Part shown: in pieces, positions 1 to 13,228 of the stretch
Position numbering within the stretch: the stretch's first letter is position 1
Layout of the letters: each line of letters begins with the position of its first letter
From: Uranotaenia lowii
Taxonomy: Eukaryota; Arthropoda; Insecta; Diptera; Culicidae
NCBI RefSeq assembly: GCF_029784155.1
Contig: NC_073691.1
Location: 91,842,722-91,906,721, forward strand
Length of the DNA: 64,000 bases
Direction of reading: 5' to 3'
Notes under the pieces: generated by a model
Database searches by the model: none
The model's input: the letters and a program-made list of their open reading frames with translations, nothing else
What the model was told of the DNA's origin: nothing
Translations under genes and position numbers: made by a program

Positions 1-1206
1 TTCTTTATTTTATCCACAGGTTACCCGAACAGTATGCGGATCATTCATTTATTACATAGTAAATTAAATATTATTTTTTATTCCATGACAAGTTAAAAAA
101 AGACATTAAAAATATTCGACAATTTTTGGCAATTGTTCATTCAGTTATCCAAATTTAATTTAGCTAACAATAAGAAAGTATCTAGTAACAATTGTGTAAT
201 ACATGAATGTTCTCCCCGGAAATGAAGATTCGTGATTACAGCGATTACCGTATTCTAATGGATTTCAGATGAAAAGTAAACATGAAACAAGCTAGTAACG
301 AACGGATTCGGCGTTCGTCATCTGCTGCCCCATAATGGGTGGGTGGTACCAGTAAGTCGAAGGGGATCGAGGTCACCCTCGATTCGTAAACTGTGGTTTG
401 ACAAAGCATTGTGGTTCCGTTTTTCGAAAATCAAAATCTGTCCGTGCATTTGAATTCCGAACTCGCCAACATATAACCCAACGTTCAAAATTTTGTCTTA
501 TTCGAACCCGCCTGAGAGGACTAACCGTTTGACAAAACATAGAATTGTGTTCAGTTTGTTCCCAGAAAGCGCCTTTGAATGATAACTTAACTCTCCAGTT
601 TGAAATTTTAATACCGTGTAAATAATTGGTCATAGTTTTCTGCTCCAAATTACGCAAAATTCGATGTGTTCTATGAAGATTCTAACATTTGAATATGTTT
701 CTTTCTTTCAGAGGCCGTTAATTAAATCGGGCGATGAACTAAGCCGTAGCGTGTAAATTGGATGAAATGCAGAAATAAGAAATAAAGTTGAAGAACATTC
801 TTACGTTGGAAAGGTAACTGTTACTTATATTATATATTTTTAGGAAAGAAATTCCATGAAAATCGTTCCGTTTTTCCTCATGTGTCTTGAATATAACTTT
901 GGAATTTTTTTTTCGTATATTTCACAATAATTGTCTTGTTATCTAATATTGTGGAACAAAATAACGCATAAATTCGTATAATATTCATTTTACTTTGCAA
1001 AAAAATATATTCTCATAAGAACTATGTTTATAAAGTACAGAAAATATTTTGAGCTGGTCATAAACCATCACCGATTCGAAACAACGGACTTAAATTACAA
1101 ATCAAAAACACATTACCCTACGCTATACCATCATTTTGTTGCACAATTCATACTTCTAGGAAACCTATATTTTTCTTATAAGAGACACAATTGTTGTGCT
1201 TGTAAA
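1..1206. other. No gene seen; downstream flank of Mvd
   Basis: This AT-rich stretch lies beyond the stop codon of the minus-strand decarboxylase gene. It should contain that gene's 3' UTR. I found no supported coding region or structured repeat. The open frames here are short and look like chance. Confidence 0.5.
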
Positions 1207-2616
1207 TCAATCCACTCGCTTGGGCCCTTCTCCAACTTTTGTATTGATAATGTATTTGAGGAGATTGTCACCGACTGCTGAAAATTGGTCATCAGCCTTT
1301 GGTAGGTCTTTAAGTTCAACTGGAATGCCTTTAATGTATTCCACTGTCCCAAGCTTTTCATTCGGGAAGACTCGATTTACGGTAGCCAGCAATGCTGGTA
1401 CATCTTTTTCAAGCAAATACAAGCACGCATTTGGTCCAGCATCAAAAGTGTAAGCCACCCGGATACCGCCGTTAAGATCATTGAACCGATGAACCATATT
1501 AACGATGGCATGCGAAACGTCATTCATGTAAACACACGGTGGATAGGTATCGAGGCAGACTGCGTGGAATTGATTGCTGTCCTGCATCGTGATCTTACCG
1601 AAGGTTTCGAAATCTTTCCTTCTCAAAGCGTCGACCAAATCGGCCGTGTGCTTGGGAACGCAATGCTCCGCTCGGAACTTCAGCAGCTTGGAAGTTTTCA
1701 CACTCGTCGACATCCCTCCGGTAGAACTAGTTTTCTTACGGGTGTCGTTGACGACCAGGATGATGATTCTCATTTCTGGCCAAAAGTCTGCCGGTGTTAG
1801 CTGGACTGCTATCGAATCACTCCCATCGGCAAGCTCACCCTTGCGCCACTGCACAAATCCGGAATACAAGCTACGACACGCGGACCCACTACCCTGACGG
1901 GCTACCGAGGAAATCTCTTCTTGCTCGATGCCGTACAGACAAGCCAACGAGTAGACTGGAAGACAAACGATTTTCAGTTTGGAAAAGATTGATTCTTTTT
2001 ATTTCACTTACCTAAACAGGCATATCCGGATGCACTGGAAGCCAGTCCAGCTGCCGTGGGAAAGTTGTTTTCCGTTTGTACATGGATTTTCCACTTCAGA
2101 AGGTCCGGTTTGCATTTGCCTGCTAGCTGTGCACGTTTCTTAACTGGAAATAGTTGGGAGAGTTATGCTGGCTGACCTTCACATCAACACAACTTACGCT
2201 CTTCGAAACACCGCAGAATCCGAGGGTTGTCAAACGATTCCTCCTTGCCGTTGAGAACGATTTTGTTCTCCTGATAGCTTTGACAGGCACTGACTGTCGT
2301 TTTTGTACAAAGCTGAAATCCAGAACACAATAGGAGGTACCCAATGAATATTTAGTCGGTTCATAGTGTATCTAAAAATCTTCAAACTTACATGATCGGT
2401 GGACAACGTAGCGCTGACCGAATCATTCAACGGTAAAATGAGATCCTCATCACGCTTACCCCCTGAACGCGTAGGAGAAAAAAGAAAGAAAAATAAGCAC
2501 AATCGCTGTAACTGCAATACGCAACTTTTTCAAAAGAGAAAGTTTACGAAAGACTCAAACTTACAATACTTGATAACGGCAATATTAACCGGTGCATTGC
2601 AAGTTACAGATTGCAT
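1207..2616 (-). CDS. Mvd: Diphosphomevalonate (mevalonate diphosphate) decarboxylase, complete, 5 exons
   Basis: The enzyme makes isopentenyl diphosphate from mevalonate 5-diphosphate with ATP, the last step of the mevalonate pathway (in insects this feeds juvenile hormone, dolichol and ubiquinone synthesis). Exons in transcript order are 2616-2565, 2462-2392, 2312-2198, 2143-2012 and 1955-1207. All introns are GT-AG, phases close, and the total is 1,119 nt or 372 aa plus stop, close to the usual length of about 390-400. The N-terminus reads [20 protein letters not shown]. The GHMP-kinase-fold glycine/serine loop is [15 protein letters not shown]. Arg143 lies in [15 protein letters not shown], and the catalytic Asp is Asp295 in FDAGPNA, matching the family's essential residues. 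The start is the first Met of the conserved family N-terminus. It is divergent from highwire. Family assignment is firm; the exon model is by eye. Confidence 0.96.
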
Positions 2617-2885
2617 TTTTGTTCAGATATCGGAAAACCTAAATTCAGATTCCAGCTACGTGGCCTACACACGTAAGAAAGACAGACGACGCTCCCAGAA
2701 AAGATGCTGACTGGTTATCGACAAATGTGAGAAATATTTCCTCTGTGTCTACACATCCACGCACGAGTCAAGCTAGAATGCAACTACCTATCTACCTGTT
2801 TTAAGTCTTTCGTCAGCTCTTCAACCGTGTGGAGCAACGATTTATTTACATTTCTGATTCCGTATTTCGGACTTTCTCTTTCGGC

Positions 2886-3359
2886 CTGGGTTGCCAGGTG
2901 CCCAGATTTGTCTGTAAAACCAAGACTTTTGAGCCTTCGTCCAGATATTGGTCAGACACAGATTTTGCCCAGATTTTTGCTGAGAGTGCCCAGATTTTAC
3001 AGACTTTCAAAATTGTGTGATAAAATCAATATTCATGTATCGGATTTGATCCGTAAGTGGCAGATTAGACTGAAATTTGGCTTGTTTTCATTGGTATTTG
3101 CCCAATCATTCATTAAACTTTTTTTTTTAAATAGGATCGGCAATGGTACTTGGCAGGAAACAGTGTTTGTTAATTGTTGTACAGTTATCAACTCGAAAAT
3201 AACCCGAACACCATAGCACAAACACCACCCCCCCCCCCCCCCGCTCTCACGATTCATCAAATTTAAGTACCAAATTTGTGATTTTCCTTATGCACAGACA
3301 CACACAGACTTTTTTTGGAAATTGCTCAGATTTTTCATCCTCAACACCTGGCATCCCTG
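2886..3359. mobile_element. Non-autonomous hAT-like MITE between Mvd and highwire
   Basis: A 474-bp element is bounded by inverted ends, CTGGGTTGCCAGGTG on the left and CACCTGGCATCCCTG on the right, and flanked by a perfect 8-bp direct repeat CTTTCGGC (2878-2885 and 3360-3367). The 8-bp duplication and CAGGG-TGCCAGG type ends fit the hAT superfamily. It has no transposase. Inside are several CCAGATTT motifs and a poly-C run near 3228-3242. It sits about 270 bp upstream of the Mvd start codon, within the shared divergent promoter region. Confidence 0.75.
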
Positions 3360-3367
3360 CTTTCGGC

Positions 3368-4089
3368 TCTTTTTTGGGTAGGATTGTTTCACTAATGACG
3401 CCTCATTTCTAGCCGATAACAAGCCACTATGAATGAAAAATGGAACGTCGTTTGTGGAGAACCTTTAGCAGTATTGCGGATTCGCTAAAAATAAACAAAA
3501 CGGACTCAATAACAAAAGAAAAGTTATAGTGCGATTTTGATTCGATAATAATATTAAATGTTTTGTAATCTTTATTGTCGATCTTTTTCTGCAAATTTTG
3601 ATACATTAGTTTCCTCAGAGATGCGATTGAAACTTTTGATAAAGTTAATGACAGAATTTCTATCTGCGCTGAACATAATTGCGCTCCTCAAATTGAGCTC
3701 AGTCCCCAATATTTTTCCCCTCCAAAGCGTGTCACGCTGACAGTGACATAAGTGGGGTCGAACCGTTGAAAAACATCGCTGGGCATGAGCTTCCCCTTAA
3801 AAAGCACGTGGTTTTTGCCTCCCCTTACGAAAGCACGTGCGTTTGTTTACGTATTTCCACCAATCGGAGCGTTTGTTATTGTTAGCGGCATCAGCTGTTT
3901 TTGACGGGCTGGCCAGCTTTACCGTTATCGATTTTTCCCGTTTCATCGATTGGCTCGACGAAACTGAAAATCGAACGAAAAACTTTTTCGGCTGTGTCGC
4001 AGTGGTGACTTGCTTGAAAGAAAATTGTGAAAAAAGTGTGCAAATTCGAACTGTTCCACTCCAGATGCAGCCACTAGCGGCCGTTAATC
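3368..4089. promoter_or_regulatory. Shared upstream region of Mvd and highwire (no motif identified)
   Basis: This is non-coding sequence between the MITE and the inferred highwire start codon. It must hold the highwire promoter and 5' UTR, and perhaps upstream parts of the Mvd promoter. A duplicated AAAGCACGTG segment (about 3799-3839) is visible. I see no convincing TATA box or other defined promoter element, so the regulatory label rests only on position. Confidence 0.3.
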
Positions 4090-7000
4090 ATGGACTTGGT
4101 CGATTCAAGTAGATATAGCGAGAGTTTTCACGAGATTTTCGTAAGAAATCTCGCAAACAGGTATTTTGCTCAATGAGCGAGTGATTTTTCTTTGTGAAAA
4201 ATTCAACTTGGGGTTTCACGTAAGATGTGGTACTATTGCTTTCCAAATTTTGTTATTTTTCTCACCAACGCTGCAGGAAAAGTAAGGATGATAAAATAAA
4301 GCGTAAGGAACGTGGTAATCAGGTAACTCTGGTAAGGCGTGTTTGTGCAATTTGAATGTCAGAACTAAAAATGGCCGCCATTTTTCAGTCAGGAAAACCC
4401 ACCCCTTATTTTTACCACCCGTTCGAACTGTCAAACGGGTGCAAAACAAGGGGTGTAAAAGTTCAATGAACTTTTTTGATCGATTGTTTTGGTTTTGGCA
4501 GCGATGCCAGTTAGTTTTTACATTTTCAGTTGCATTGGAAGTGTTTTGGCGGGAAAAACTTATTCCTTTCTGTACTTCAGGATGGTGATGCTCTTTCGTC
4601 ATGGATTGAAATTGCACCGAACGCATCGAAGTTTGCGGTCTACAATGCGATTCGCTCCGTTGTGCTCGAGGTCGAGACAAAGAACTTCAAGAGCAATGGA
4701 TCCGCCGCCGGTGTAGCTACATCGTCAAAGCTGATTAAACCCTTCTGCTATCACCAGAACTCCGGAAATGACAATGAACAGAACTGCCTTTCGTGCAAGG
4801 AGAAGTCTAAAGATCTCGGTGGTCCTTTCAAGGATATACCTGAAGACGTGGACTTTGATTTCGAAGATAACTACGAACAAGACGATCAACCTCACTTCAA
4901 CGTTCCGAAGGTTTTTATTAGATTATATAAAACTAGTCTAAATACTTAAAAAATTTCAACAAACTTTTCGTTTCGTTTTAGATCGTTGGAGCAGGGCTAG
5001 AAAGCTTGTTTGAAATAATATCAGAAACTCGAACCGAACATCCACGAATTTGTACAAAGGCACTTAAATCACTGTACGATATCATTCAAGGTACAAAAAT
5101 ACTTATTTATTCGCAACGTTCCTCGCCCACCTTAAACTTGGATTTCATTCTACAGGTCAAGATCCCGAAAGTTTCCGCAATGAACCCGAAAAGCTGTTCA
5201 ATTCTCTTTATGAGATTCTTCTCGAGCTGGCCACGATGCATAGCCAATCTCCGGCTGCAGGTTCCAACATAAATCATCAGAAGGAGAATTTGAATTGGTC
5301 TTCAATCAGTTGTTCTACGCTGCTGGCTTTGTGTACCGCAAAGGGAGATACCGGTAAGCTGCTGAAAGCGGTCACTTCCATTCTGATGTCACCCAAAATA
5401 CTGTCCGGGCAACTGATCCAGCTACCCCAGAGTATCATAAAGCTGCAACGTAGCGTACACTCCGTGGCGCTCGGTCAGCTTAACCTGCCAGATTACTACG
5501 CGTATGGTATTGCTCAACACAGCTTGATCGACTACGTGAGTAACATTTGTCAACAGACTTTCCTCGAATAGTTAAATATTTCACATTTGTTTCAATTCAT
5601 TTGCAGTTCACCATAAAAGATTACATGTTCGTGGAGAAGGTCTTCACTCCAAACTGTATTGCCTCCGATGGCAAGTTTATCTATATTTTAATATCCAAAT
5701 CGCTGATTAAAATTGGTTCCGGTTTCAACGGAACTGTTCCCGGTTTCATCTACGGTATCGCGAAAGACTTCGGCAAGGACAAGAACGAATGGATCGGATA
5801 TTGCAATGTAAAATTTTATTTTGCAACGAAATCAATCTTCAAACATTGAAAATAACGTTTCTCTTTTGCAGAATAAACTTCTCTACAAGAAGTTATCAAA
5901 ACGTAACATGGATAATCTGCTTGTGGTGGACACGGAAACGTTACAGATAACGGGTTCAATTCAGACCCAAACTTCGATCTCTATGAAGGATGGAAATAAT
6001 TGTCTGTTGTTTACAGATGGTGAATCCATTAGCTGTATTTGTACAACTTCAGGAAGTGTAAGTTTTGAAATTGTTTGGTTAAATTGGCAAAACTTTAATC
6101 AACTCTTATTGTGCCTCACAGGATAATCTGCTTGTAAAACAATTATACTCGAAGAACTCATTTGCATTTGATCTCAATCTAAAGCTAGCGAAAAATGGAT
6201 TCTATACGTTGGGCTACTCGACGTTCGAGGAAGAAATTCTCAGTGAAAACCAGCTGAAGAAAATACAAAGCACCAACAATAACTTCATCCCAGGACTACC
6301 GAATGAAGTCAACCTGAATGGAATAGTTTGTGGTAAAGAGTTCGGTTTAGTGCTTGGCAGCAATGGAAAAACCTTCTACTATGGTAAAGGTGGCAGTTTG
6401 GGTTTAAAAGCTGTTGGAAAAAATCCTTCTCTGAAACTTAACGAACTGATCATTTCCAAATCAACCAACTTCACCCAACTGGCTGTGGGACATGATGGCA
6501 TACATGCACTTTTACTAAACGAAGATGGATCCGTATACTTCACCGGAACGGCTCGCAGAGGAGAAGATGGTGAACAGTCGAAAAATCGGAGACAACTTAA
6601 AGCGGTGAAACCCAAGAAAGTCTCCAAAATTGATGGCTACTTCATTACCAATGTATCGTGTAACAATGGCACATCTGCATTTGTAACCAAAGACGGGAAA
6701 CTAATCATGTTCGGAAAAGATACCAACTATTGCGATTCAGTTGGTATTGTGACGGGCCTGAGCGAGGTGCAGATAGTAAAAGTTGCCCTCGGGAAGGCCC
6801 ATTGTGTTGCTCTGGACATCAAAGGACAGCTGTACACGTTTGGCTTGAACAACAAGGGGCAATGTGGGAGAAAATTTACCAAAGACCGGAACGATGATGC
6901 CTTTGATCCAAAACCCAAACAACCGAGCTTCAGGCCGATGTGCCCTATCGATGAGCATAATATTGTCGATGGAAAATGTAGAGTGAGTTAGAGAGTTTAA

Positions 7001-10000
7001 TTTAAAGCTTAACATTAAAATTAACATTCCGAACTCTTGTTTGTTTTAGATCTGCAATGTATGCCGTGAATGTACCGGGTATAATACAGCGTGTGTTTCC
7101 ACGAAAAAGACGTTTGTCAATGAACGTGTTCCTGGAACGTGAGTTTTTTGCTTTTCTTTTGAAATTTTCGTTCAAATTTAAGGTTTTAATTTAAAAATAA
7201 TAAAAAAAATTAATTTCAGGCCATGTTCCTGTGGCCATGGGAGTGCCGGTTGTTCAAAATGTGGAAGTTGTAGCTCATGCGTGGCATCCCAAGAAAGTGG
7301 TTCGCTTCCCTTCGGTATGTATTCCTTTTGCAATGAAATATTTGTAAAGAATGAAATATTCTTTCATTTTTCAGAGCACAACTCAGAATCAAATCCAACG
7401 ACTGGTGCCGATCGCATTAAGGAAGCTCTCCACAGAAAGTATGATAATCTTCGTCACGGCGAAGAGGGTAACCAATTTTCTGACACAGACACGCCCAGGG
7501 TTGTACCTGTACCACCACAACGTGTTGAATTGCCATCCAAAAGTCCGATCGTTCAGATTAGTTGTGGATTGCATCACACAGTGGTGCTGACCCTGGTTGG
7601 CGAGGTATTCACGTTTGGCAGCAATCAATACGGTCAGTTAGGCACCGGCGATTTGCAGCCTATTTCCGGCGCACATCTTGTAAAAATTCCTCATATGGTT
7701 AGCCAGGTGGCTGCCGGTAGTAATCACACGGTTGTGCTGACCAGCAAAGGTATCGTCTATACCTTTGGTAACTATCAAAAAGGTCAACTAGGACGTCTAC
7801 CGGGAGAAAATCATTTCACCTCTGGAACTGAGACGTATGGTATTTCATCAGGCTTGTCATCTGGTCGTATTGATTCAACCAATGAAAGAGGAACTGTAGC
7901 GGATATTTTGCTTCAACGTCAAAAATTCCTCTGGAATTGTTCACCTGGATCTGTTACGTAAGTTCATCTAATTCCTCTTGTTTTATATATAGATTACAAA
8001 ATTTTCTATATGTTTTTAGTGGAATAGGTCCATCAACAGGCAAAAAGGCATCCTGGATTGGGGCCAGTGGTGATCAAACTTTCATTAAAGTAGACGAATC
8101 GCTTGTGAATGCATCGATGCTCTCGAAGTTCAGCGTAGTCGCGGATAAAAATACTATCCTCTTGGTTCCAAACAATCAGCTGCAACTGAATTGTATTGCA
8201 ATCAATCGACGGAACGGCAACTGCAAAGCCCACAACACAAACCAGTTTGATTTCAGAACCATCACCGATAAGTTAGACGAGAAGGATGGCCAAGTTGGCA
8301 AAAAACGGGTTAAAATTCAACAACAACAACAGCAACAACCCGCACAACAATTTGGTCCGGAAAATGCTCCAGAGAATCAGGAACTAATTTTGTGTGATAT
8401 GGACAATAGCTATGATGCTAAATATTCCTCCGATGCAACCATGAGGCAACCTTATGTTGCCTTTGCCTTTGCAATGGACCCCTGTTTCGGTATTCTGTGG
8501 GGATTCGATAGCGTTTCTAAGAGCATGATGTTCTTCAATGTAATCGCATCAGACATTACACCCAGTAGCGAGGTAAATTTTCTGCAACAGGTCAGAATTA
8601 GTCAGATTTTAATGTTTTTTTAACTTATAGAATGCCAAGGATGCGATTGCCATTCTTACACCCGAGATTGCTCTCCCAACGCAAGCCGACGCAGAAGTGA
8701 CGCGGTATCAAGCTTCATTGAATATTTTGTCCACATTGGATATATTGACTACGAACCAGAAAAATCTGTAATTATGCATTCAGCATTTTTCAATGGTTTT
8801 TCCAAACATAATTTTAATTTTTCAGCAAAAAATGTTTCATTCCGACAGATATAACTAACAAGGCAAATAACGGGGATAGTAAAGATAACACCGAGTACAA
8901 TACCGTATCCCGATTTGAGAACTTCGGTGGAGGCTGGGGTTATTCAAGTTACAGCGTGGAAGCGATTCGATTCATGTGTGATTCAGACGTCATGATCGGT
9001 ATGAGAATACAAAAATCCTATCAATATCAATGGATAATTATATGGTACTTATTATTTACAGCCGGCTTCGGAATGTACGGTGGACGTGGAGAATATACGT
9101 GCAAAATGAAGTTATTCGATTTGGGTTACGATGGAGGAATCAACGAGAAGGAAGGTGTTTTGATAGCAGAAGTGGATGAGGTTCCTTACGAATGTCCTTC
9201 GAAATGCAAATATAACATTACCCTGCCCAATCCTGTCACCATCAGTGCAGACCGGTGGTACTTGATACTGGCTAAAATTTCCGGCCCTTCATCAGATTGT
9301 GGAGCTTTGGGACAAGCTACCGTGACCACGGCTGATAACGTTGTTTTCCATTTCAAAGCTTCCAAAAAGGCGAACAACGGTACAAATGTGGCTTCGGGTC
9401 AGATTGCATCCATTTTGTACCGCGTAATCTCCCAAAACAGCAAAGCTATGTTCCCAGCTGCATCGTTAGAGCCAGTTTGCAAATTATCGAAATTGTTTGC
9501 TAATACTCTGACTAAGGACTGCTTTGAAAGTTTAGTTATGCTTCTGAATTGGAGCTGGAGCTCGTTCAAAGTCTCAACAACAGATTTGTTAGAAACTGTA
9601 AGTTCTATATTTTTAAAAGCAAAAAATTAAAATCCTAATTTTCAATTTCCTTTTTTGCAGCGTAAAACCAATCAAAATACCATTTCGCTAAACAGGCTAG
9701 TCTACATTTGCAAAGCGAGTCTACGTTTGCTCAGAAAATATATTAATGAGATATATCCGTACAAGGGATTCACAAACGGAGAAAAGCAGAATAGTAAAAG
9801 TAAACCAAACGTGCGTCCAGATTCCAAACAAGACAAGTCTCCAAAAAGTAAAGCTTACGAAGCGAATGGTTTGATATCATCTGTCGAAAGTAAATCAGAT
9901 ATGCTTAAAGTGAACGATATCAACATTATGGAAATCAACACCCCCATGTGCAACAAAAAGGTTACCTCGGAAAATATCCAACTAGCCGAGTGTATTGGGG

Positions 10001-13000
10001 ACGTGAGGGCGCTACTCACGCAAATCCTTTGTGACGAGCTACCATACCAATCGGGTAACGATATTTGTGCTATGATTCTCGACGTTCTAGAGGAATGTCA
10101 CAAAACGTTTGTCAGCTGTTTCAATGCTTTCTATCCTACATCGTTCCTGAAGTGGAACTGCATTTGTAATTTGTTGGCCCAAATCGACAAAGGAATATTA
10201 CATTCTCGACTGTTGAGCGGAGTATTAGCAGGTCTGTGTGATCCTAACATAAATCTGCGTTCTACCTTTTCGATGCTGTCACCGAATGTCGAGTACAAAT
10301 CGCTTACAAGCCCGAGCGATAATTTAGGTTTCCCAATGTTGATTAGCTCGGAAAATTATCAATATCCGATCCTTGTTGAGCAAATGTTGTATCGAACGCA
10401 GAAAGAGAAAACTATGACATGCAGTTCATGGACCTTCAAAGACGTGCTGTGTCGCTTGTTAGATATAATATCGAAACCGATTCGATTGAAGATTGAAAAC
10501 ATTTATAACAATCAAAGCATTGACATATACCATGGCGATGGCATGAAACGCAGATTGAACAACAATCTTATCACCAACTCTTGCAAGCTGTTGTCCAAAG
10601 TACTGGCGGAGATAATCTATCAAAATTGCACCATCGATGTAAGTTTGTTATACGCGCTTGTTTATTTATTCACATTTAGTTACATCCTACTTTTTTCAGA
10701 TCGAAACTGCCATCGTACCTTCCAATGTGCTTCATTCGAGTGGAAACCGTTTTGCAAAGATTGATGTCAGCAAAACTTGGAATACTGGCAATTTTGGTCC
10801 AGATGCCATAGCGTTCACTGTAGATCGGCCGGGAATATCTATAGCAGGTGCATGTGTAAGTTATTTTTAAAATCTAGTTTGTAACTCAAGTGGTATGTGA
10901 TACCTTCTCTAAAAACTATATCTATTTTCAGGTTTACTCTGGGTCGGGTAGTTACGAGTATCAGTTGGAGCTGCTGTATGATGTTTGTTTCTACTAATAT
11001 TCCTTGTAGTATTTAACTCCTAACTAGGCTATTATTTTCCAGAGCATGGAGTCAAAAAGTCAACTGCAGCACAAATGGGAAGTTATCGAATCCGTCGTTG
11101 GAGCTTATGATCAAAGTATGGTGAAAAATTTTTTGACCGAGATCAAATTTGATCGTGCCATCAGTATCAAGGAAAACGTTCGCTATGCGTTGCGCCTGTG
11201 CTCACAAGGTGCCAGAACGTGTTCCGGGGATGGAGGATATGCTGCAATCAGAGGCCCTTGCGGTACTACAATCAAGTTCTATCCTTGTGATTTGAGCTTC
11301 AACGGAACGACACCGGCCCGCGGACAAATTCCATGCATTTTGTATTACAGTATTCCAACGATCAATGACAGTTACTCCGGAAAGTATAGTAAGGAATCGC
11401 ATGCGAGAGACATTGCGTTGCAAATTTCTACCGATATTACAACGCGCTGCAAAGACTTACTAATTCATGCCAGAAACGCTATTGCGTTTTCTTCTACTTC
11501 GAGCGATAAAAGTTCTAATTCATCGCACAACACTCATACGGTTGATTCGGAGCATAACATCACTCCCATCGAAGAACACTTGGATATTGCATGGATCAAC
11601 AACTCGGACATTGCTAATGTTAATAATGTGACGAGTAGTAATTTTGACCACAACAACTCTTCGACTGCAAAAGACATAACGAAGCGTATCGAAAATTTCT
11701 CGAAAGGGATAATAGAAACGTTAAAATTTGATAAAAAATCGAGAAACTCGATCGATTTTGATATCGAAATTGAAATCGGCGCCGAAGAAATTACGCCTAA
11801 TGACTACATTGACGATCGGAACAACAAACTGGACTCGATTTCAAACGGAAACGCTTCAGGTTTAGGAATGAACAGCAAAGCAGAAAATTTTTCGATTCTC
11901 AACGACACTGGGAGCGATGCTGAAGAATTCAATCACCAGCTCAATCAAGAGAGAATTATCCAACTTTTCTCGGCGGAGGACTCTTGCCTTTTCACGATGT
12001 TGCTGCCGCTTACTTTCGCACACATTGGACCTCTCGTATGTAGCAATCTGAAAAGTTCGGTTGAGGTCCTTGGACTGATCAGAGCAATCCTTCCGCATGT
12101 TTCGGCGTTGAATCTCATAAATAATTTCAAACTGTATGACTTGGGAAAAGCTTCTGCAGATATAGGAGATGCCATAAGAAAAAGTTTGAACGTAGAAAGT
12201 AACGACTTGTGTACTACCAGTCATCACTACTGCATCGTTGAAAGCGATCATCCGTATAAGCCGAGTACCGTCGCCAATTACAGAGTTGAATTCCCATCGA
12301 ACGTTCGTTGGATGACGATAGAATTCGATCCACAATGTGGTACCGTTCAACCAGAGGATTATGTTTACTTGAAGATACCACAGGTGCCCGATCAAAATCG
12401 AGCAGAGATTGCATCGTTTGTGAATGATAATCATGCCAGTAGCTCAGCTAATGTACGGAAATCGAAAGACGTGAAAATGGAAAGTAACGCCAAAGCTGGA
12501 AGTGCACATAAGGAAGATTTGCCTGAAATCGAGTGGATCAATGTTAAGAAGTTCAATACGTAAGTGTGTTTCAGTCCTGTTCTTGGAACCTTTTAGTGAT
12601 TTTTTTTTGCTGTTTTTATAGGCCTCAGAACTGGTGTAGCAATGCCATCATTTTGCCAGGAAATAAACTTGAAATATCGCTAGAAACTGCATCTACCTAC
12701 GTTCGAGAACCAAAGGGCAACAAGTTTGGATTCAAATGCCTTATCATTGGATTTGACAACAAAAACATCATGAAATATCCAAGTGCATCTCTGATTCATC
12801 TAGAGTACGAATTATCATATTTGGGTGGTTTATGTAGTGCCAACATGTTGAAGAAGGATCTTATATTTTCTGGTGAGTCGAAAAGTTTACTTTGAATCCA
12901 GGCAAATGCACTAATTTGAGTTATATTTCAGATGACCTGAGTGAAAATTTGGCGAATACTGAAGAAACTATCAAAAAACACACAGCGCTATTGTCGAAGG

Positions 13001-13064
13001 GTTTGATGGTAGCAGATTCGGTTTTAACAATAAGCAACGCTTTAGAATCGAATCTTCCTATAAC
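4090..13064 (+). CDS. hiw: Highwire/MYCBP2 (PHR-family E3 ubiquitin ligase), N-terminal half only
   Basis: Highwire restrains synapse growth by ubiquitylating DLK/Wallenda kinase. Exons: 4090-4140, 4581-4910, 4982-5090, 5156-5535, 5607-5807, 5872-6057, 6122-6982, 7050-7138, 7220-7314, 7375-7957, 8020-8572, 8631-8767, 8826-8998, 9062-9597, 9661-10638, 10700-10855, 10932-10982, 11043-12559, 12622-12872, 12932-13064. They give about 2,456 codons without a frame break. RCC1-like repeats lie at about 480-660 and 825-890, with a Cys-rich CxxC block (about 697-760) between. PHR1 (starts ENFGGGWGYSSYSVEAIRF) is at about 1219-1373 and PHR2 (TWNTGNFGPDAIAF) at about 1768-1925. A Ser/Asn/Asp-rich insert of about 140 residues follows PHR2. 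Exon 1 is inferred: its ATG follows an in-frame stop (4075-4077) and its GTAAGA donor keeps phase 0. The last exon ends on GTAAGT; filamin, DOC and RING parts are missing. Confidence 0.95.
8310..8351 (+). repeat. hiw: Polyglutamine tract in highwire
   Basis: A CAA/CAG run inside the exon at 8020-8572 encodes an uninterrupted stretch of seven Gln followed by Pro-Ala-Gln-Gln. It lies between the second RCC1-like block and PHR1, where family members vary in length. It is probably a flexible linker and length-polymorphic. Confidence 0.8.
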
Positions 13065-13228
13065 GTAAGTACTTTTGAAATTTTATTTTTTTCTATGGGA
13101 CTAACATTGAATATTAACACAGCATAACTTTAACATTAATGTTCCTAGAATAGGAACTTCCTATAATATTTGGCACATTTGATTTTTTTTTATCTTTATA
13201 AAGATCATCATTGGGTAATGTCTCCTGA

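Noticed and set aside
2399..2710. Plus-strand 103-aa frame over Mvd exons
   Set aside because: Antisense shadow of the decarboxylase exons 1-2 and the intron between them.
11862..12434. 190-aa minus-strand frame over a highwire exon
   Set aside because: Shadow frame of the 1.5-kb highwire exon, which matches the family and keeps phase with its neighbours.
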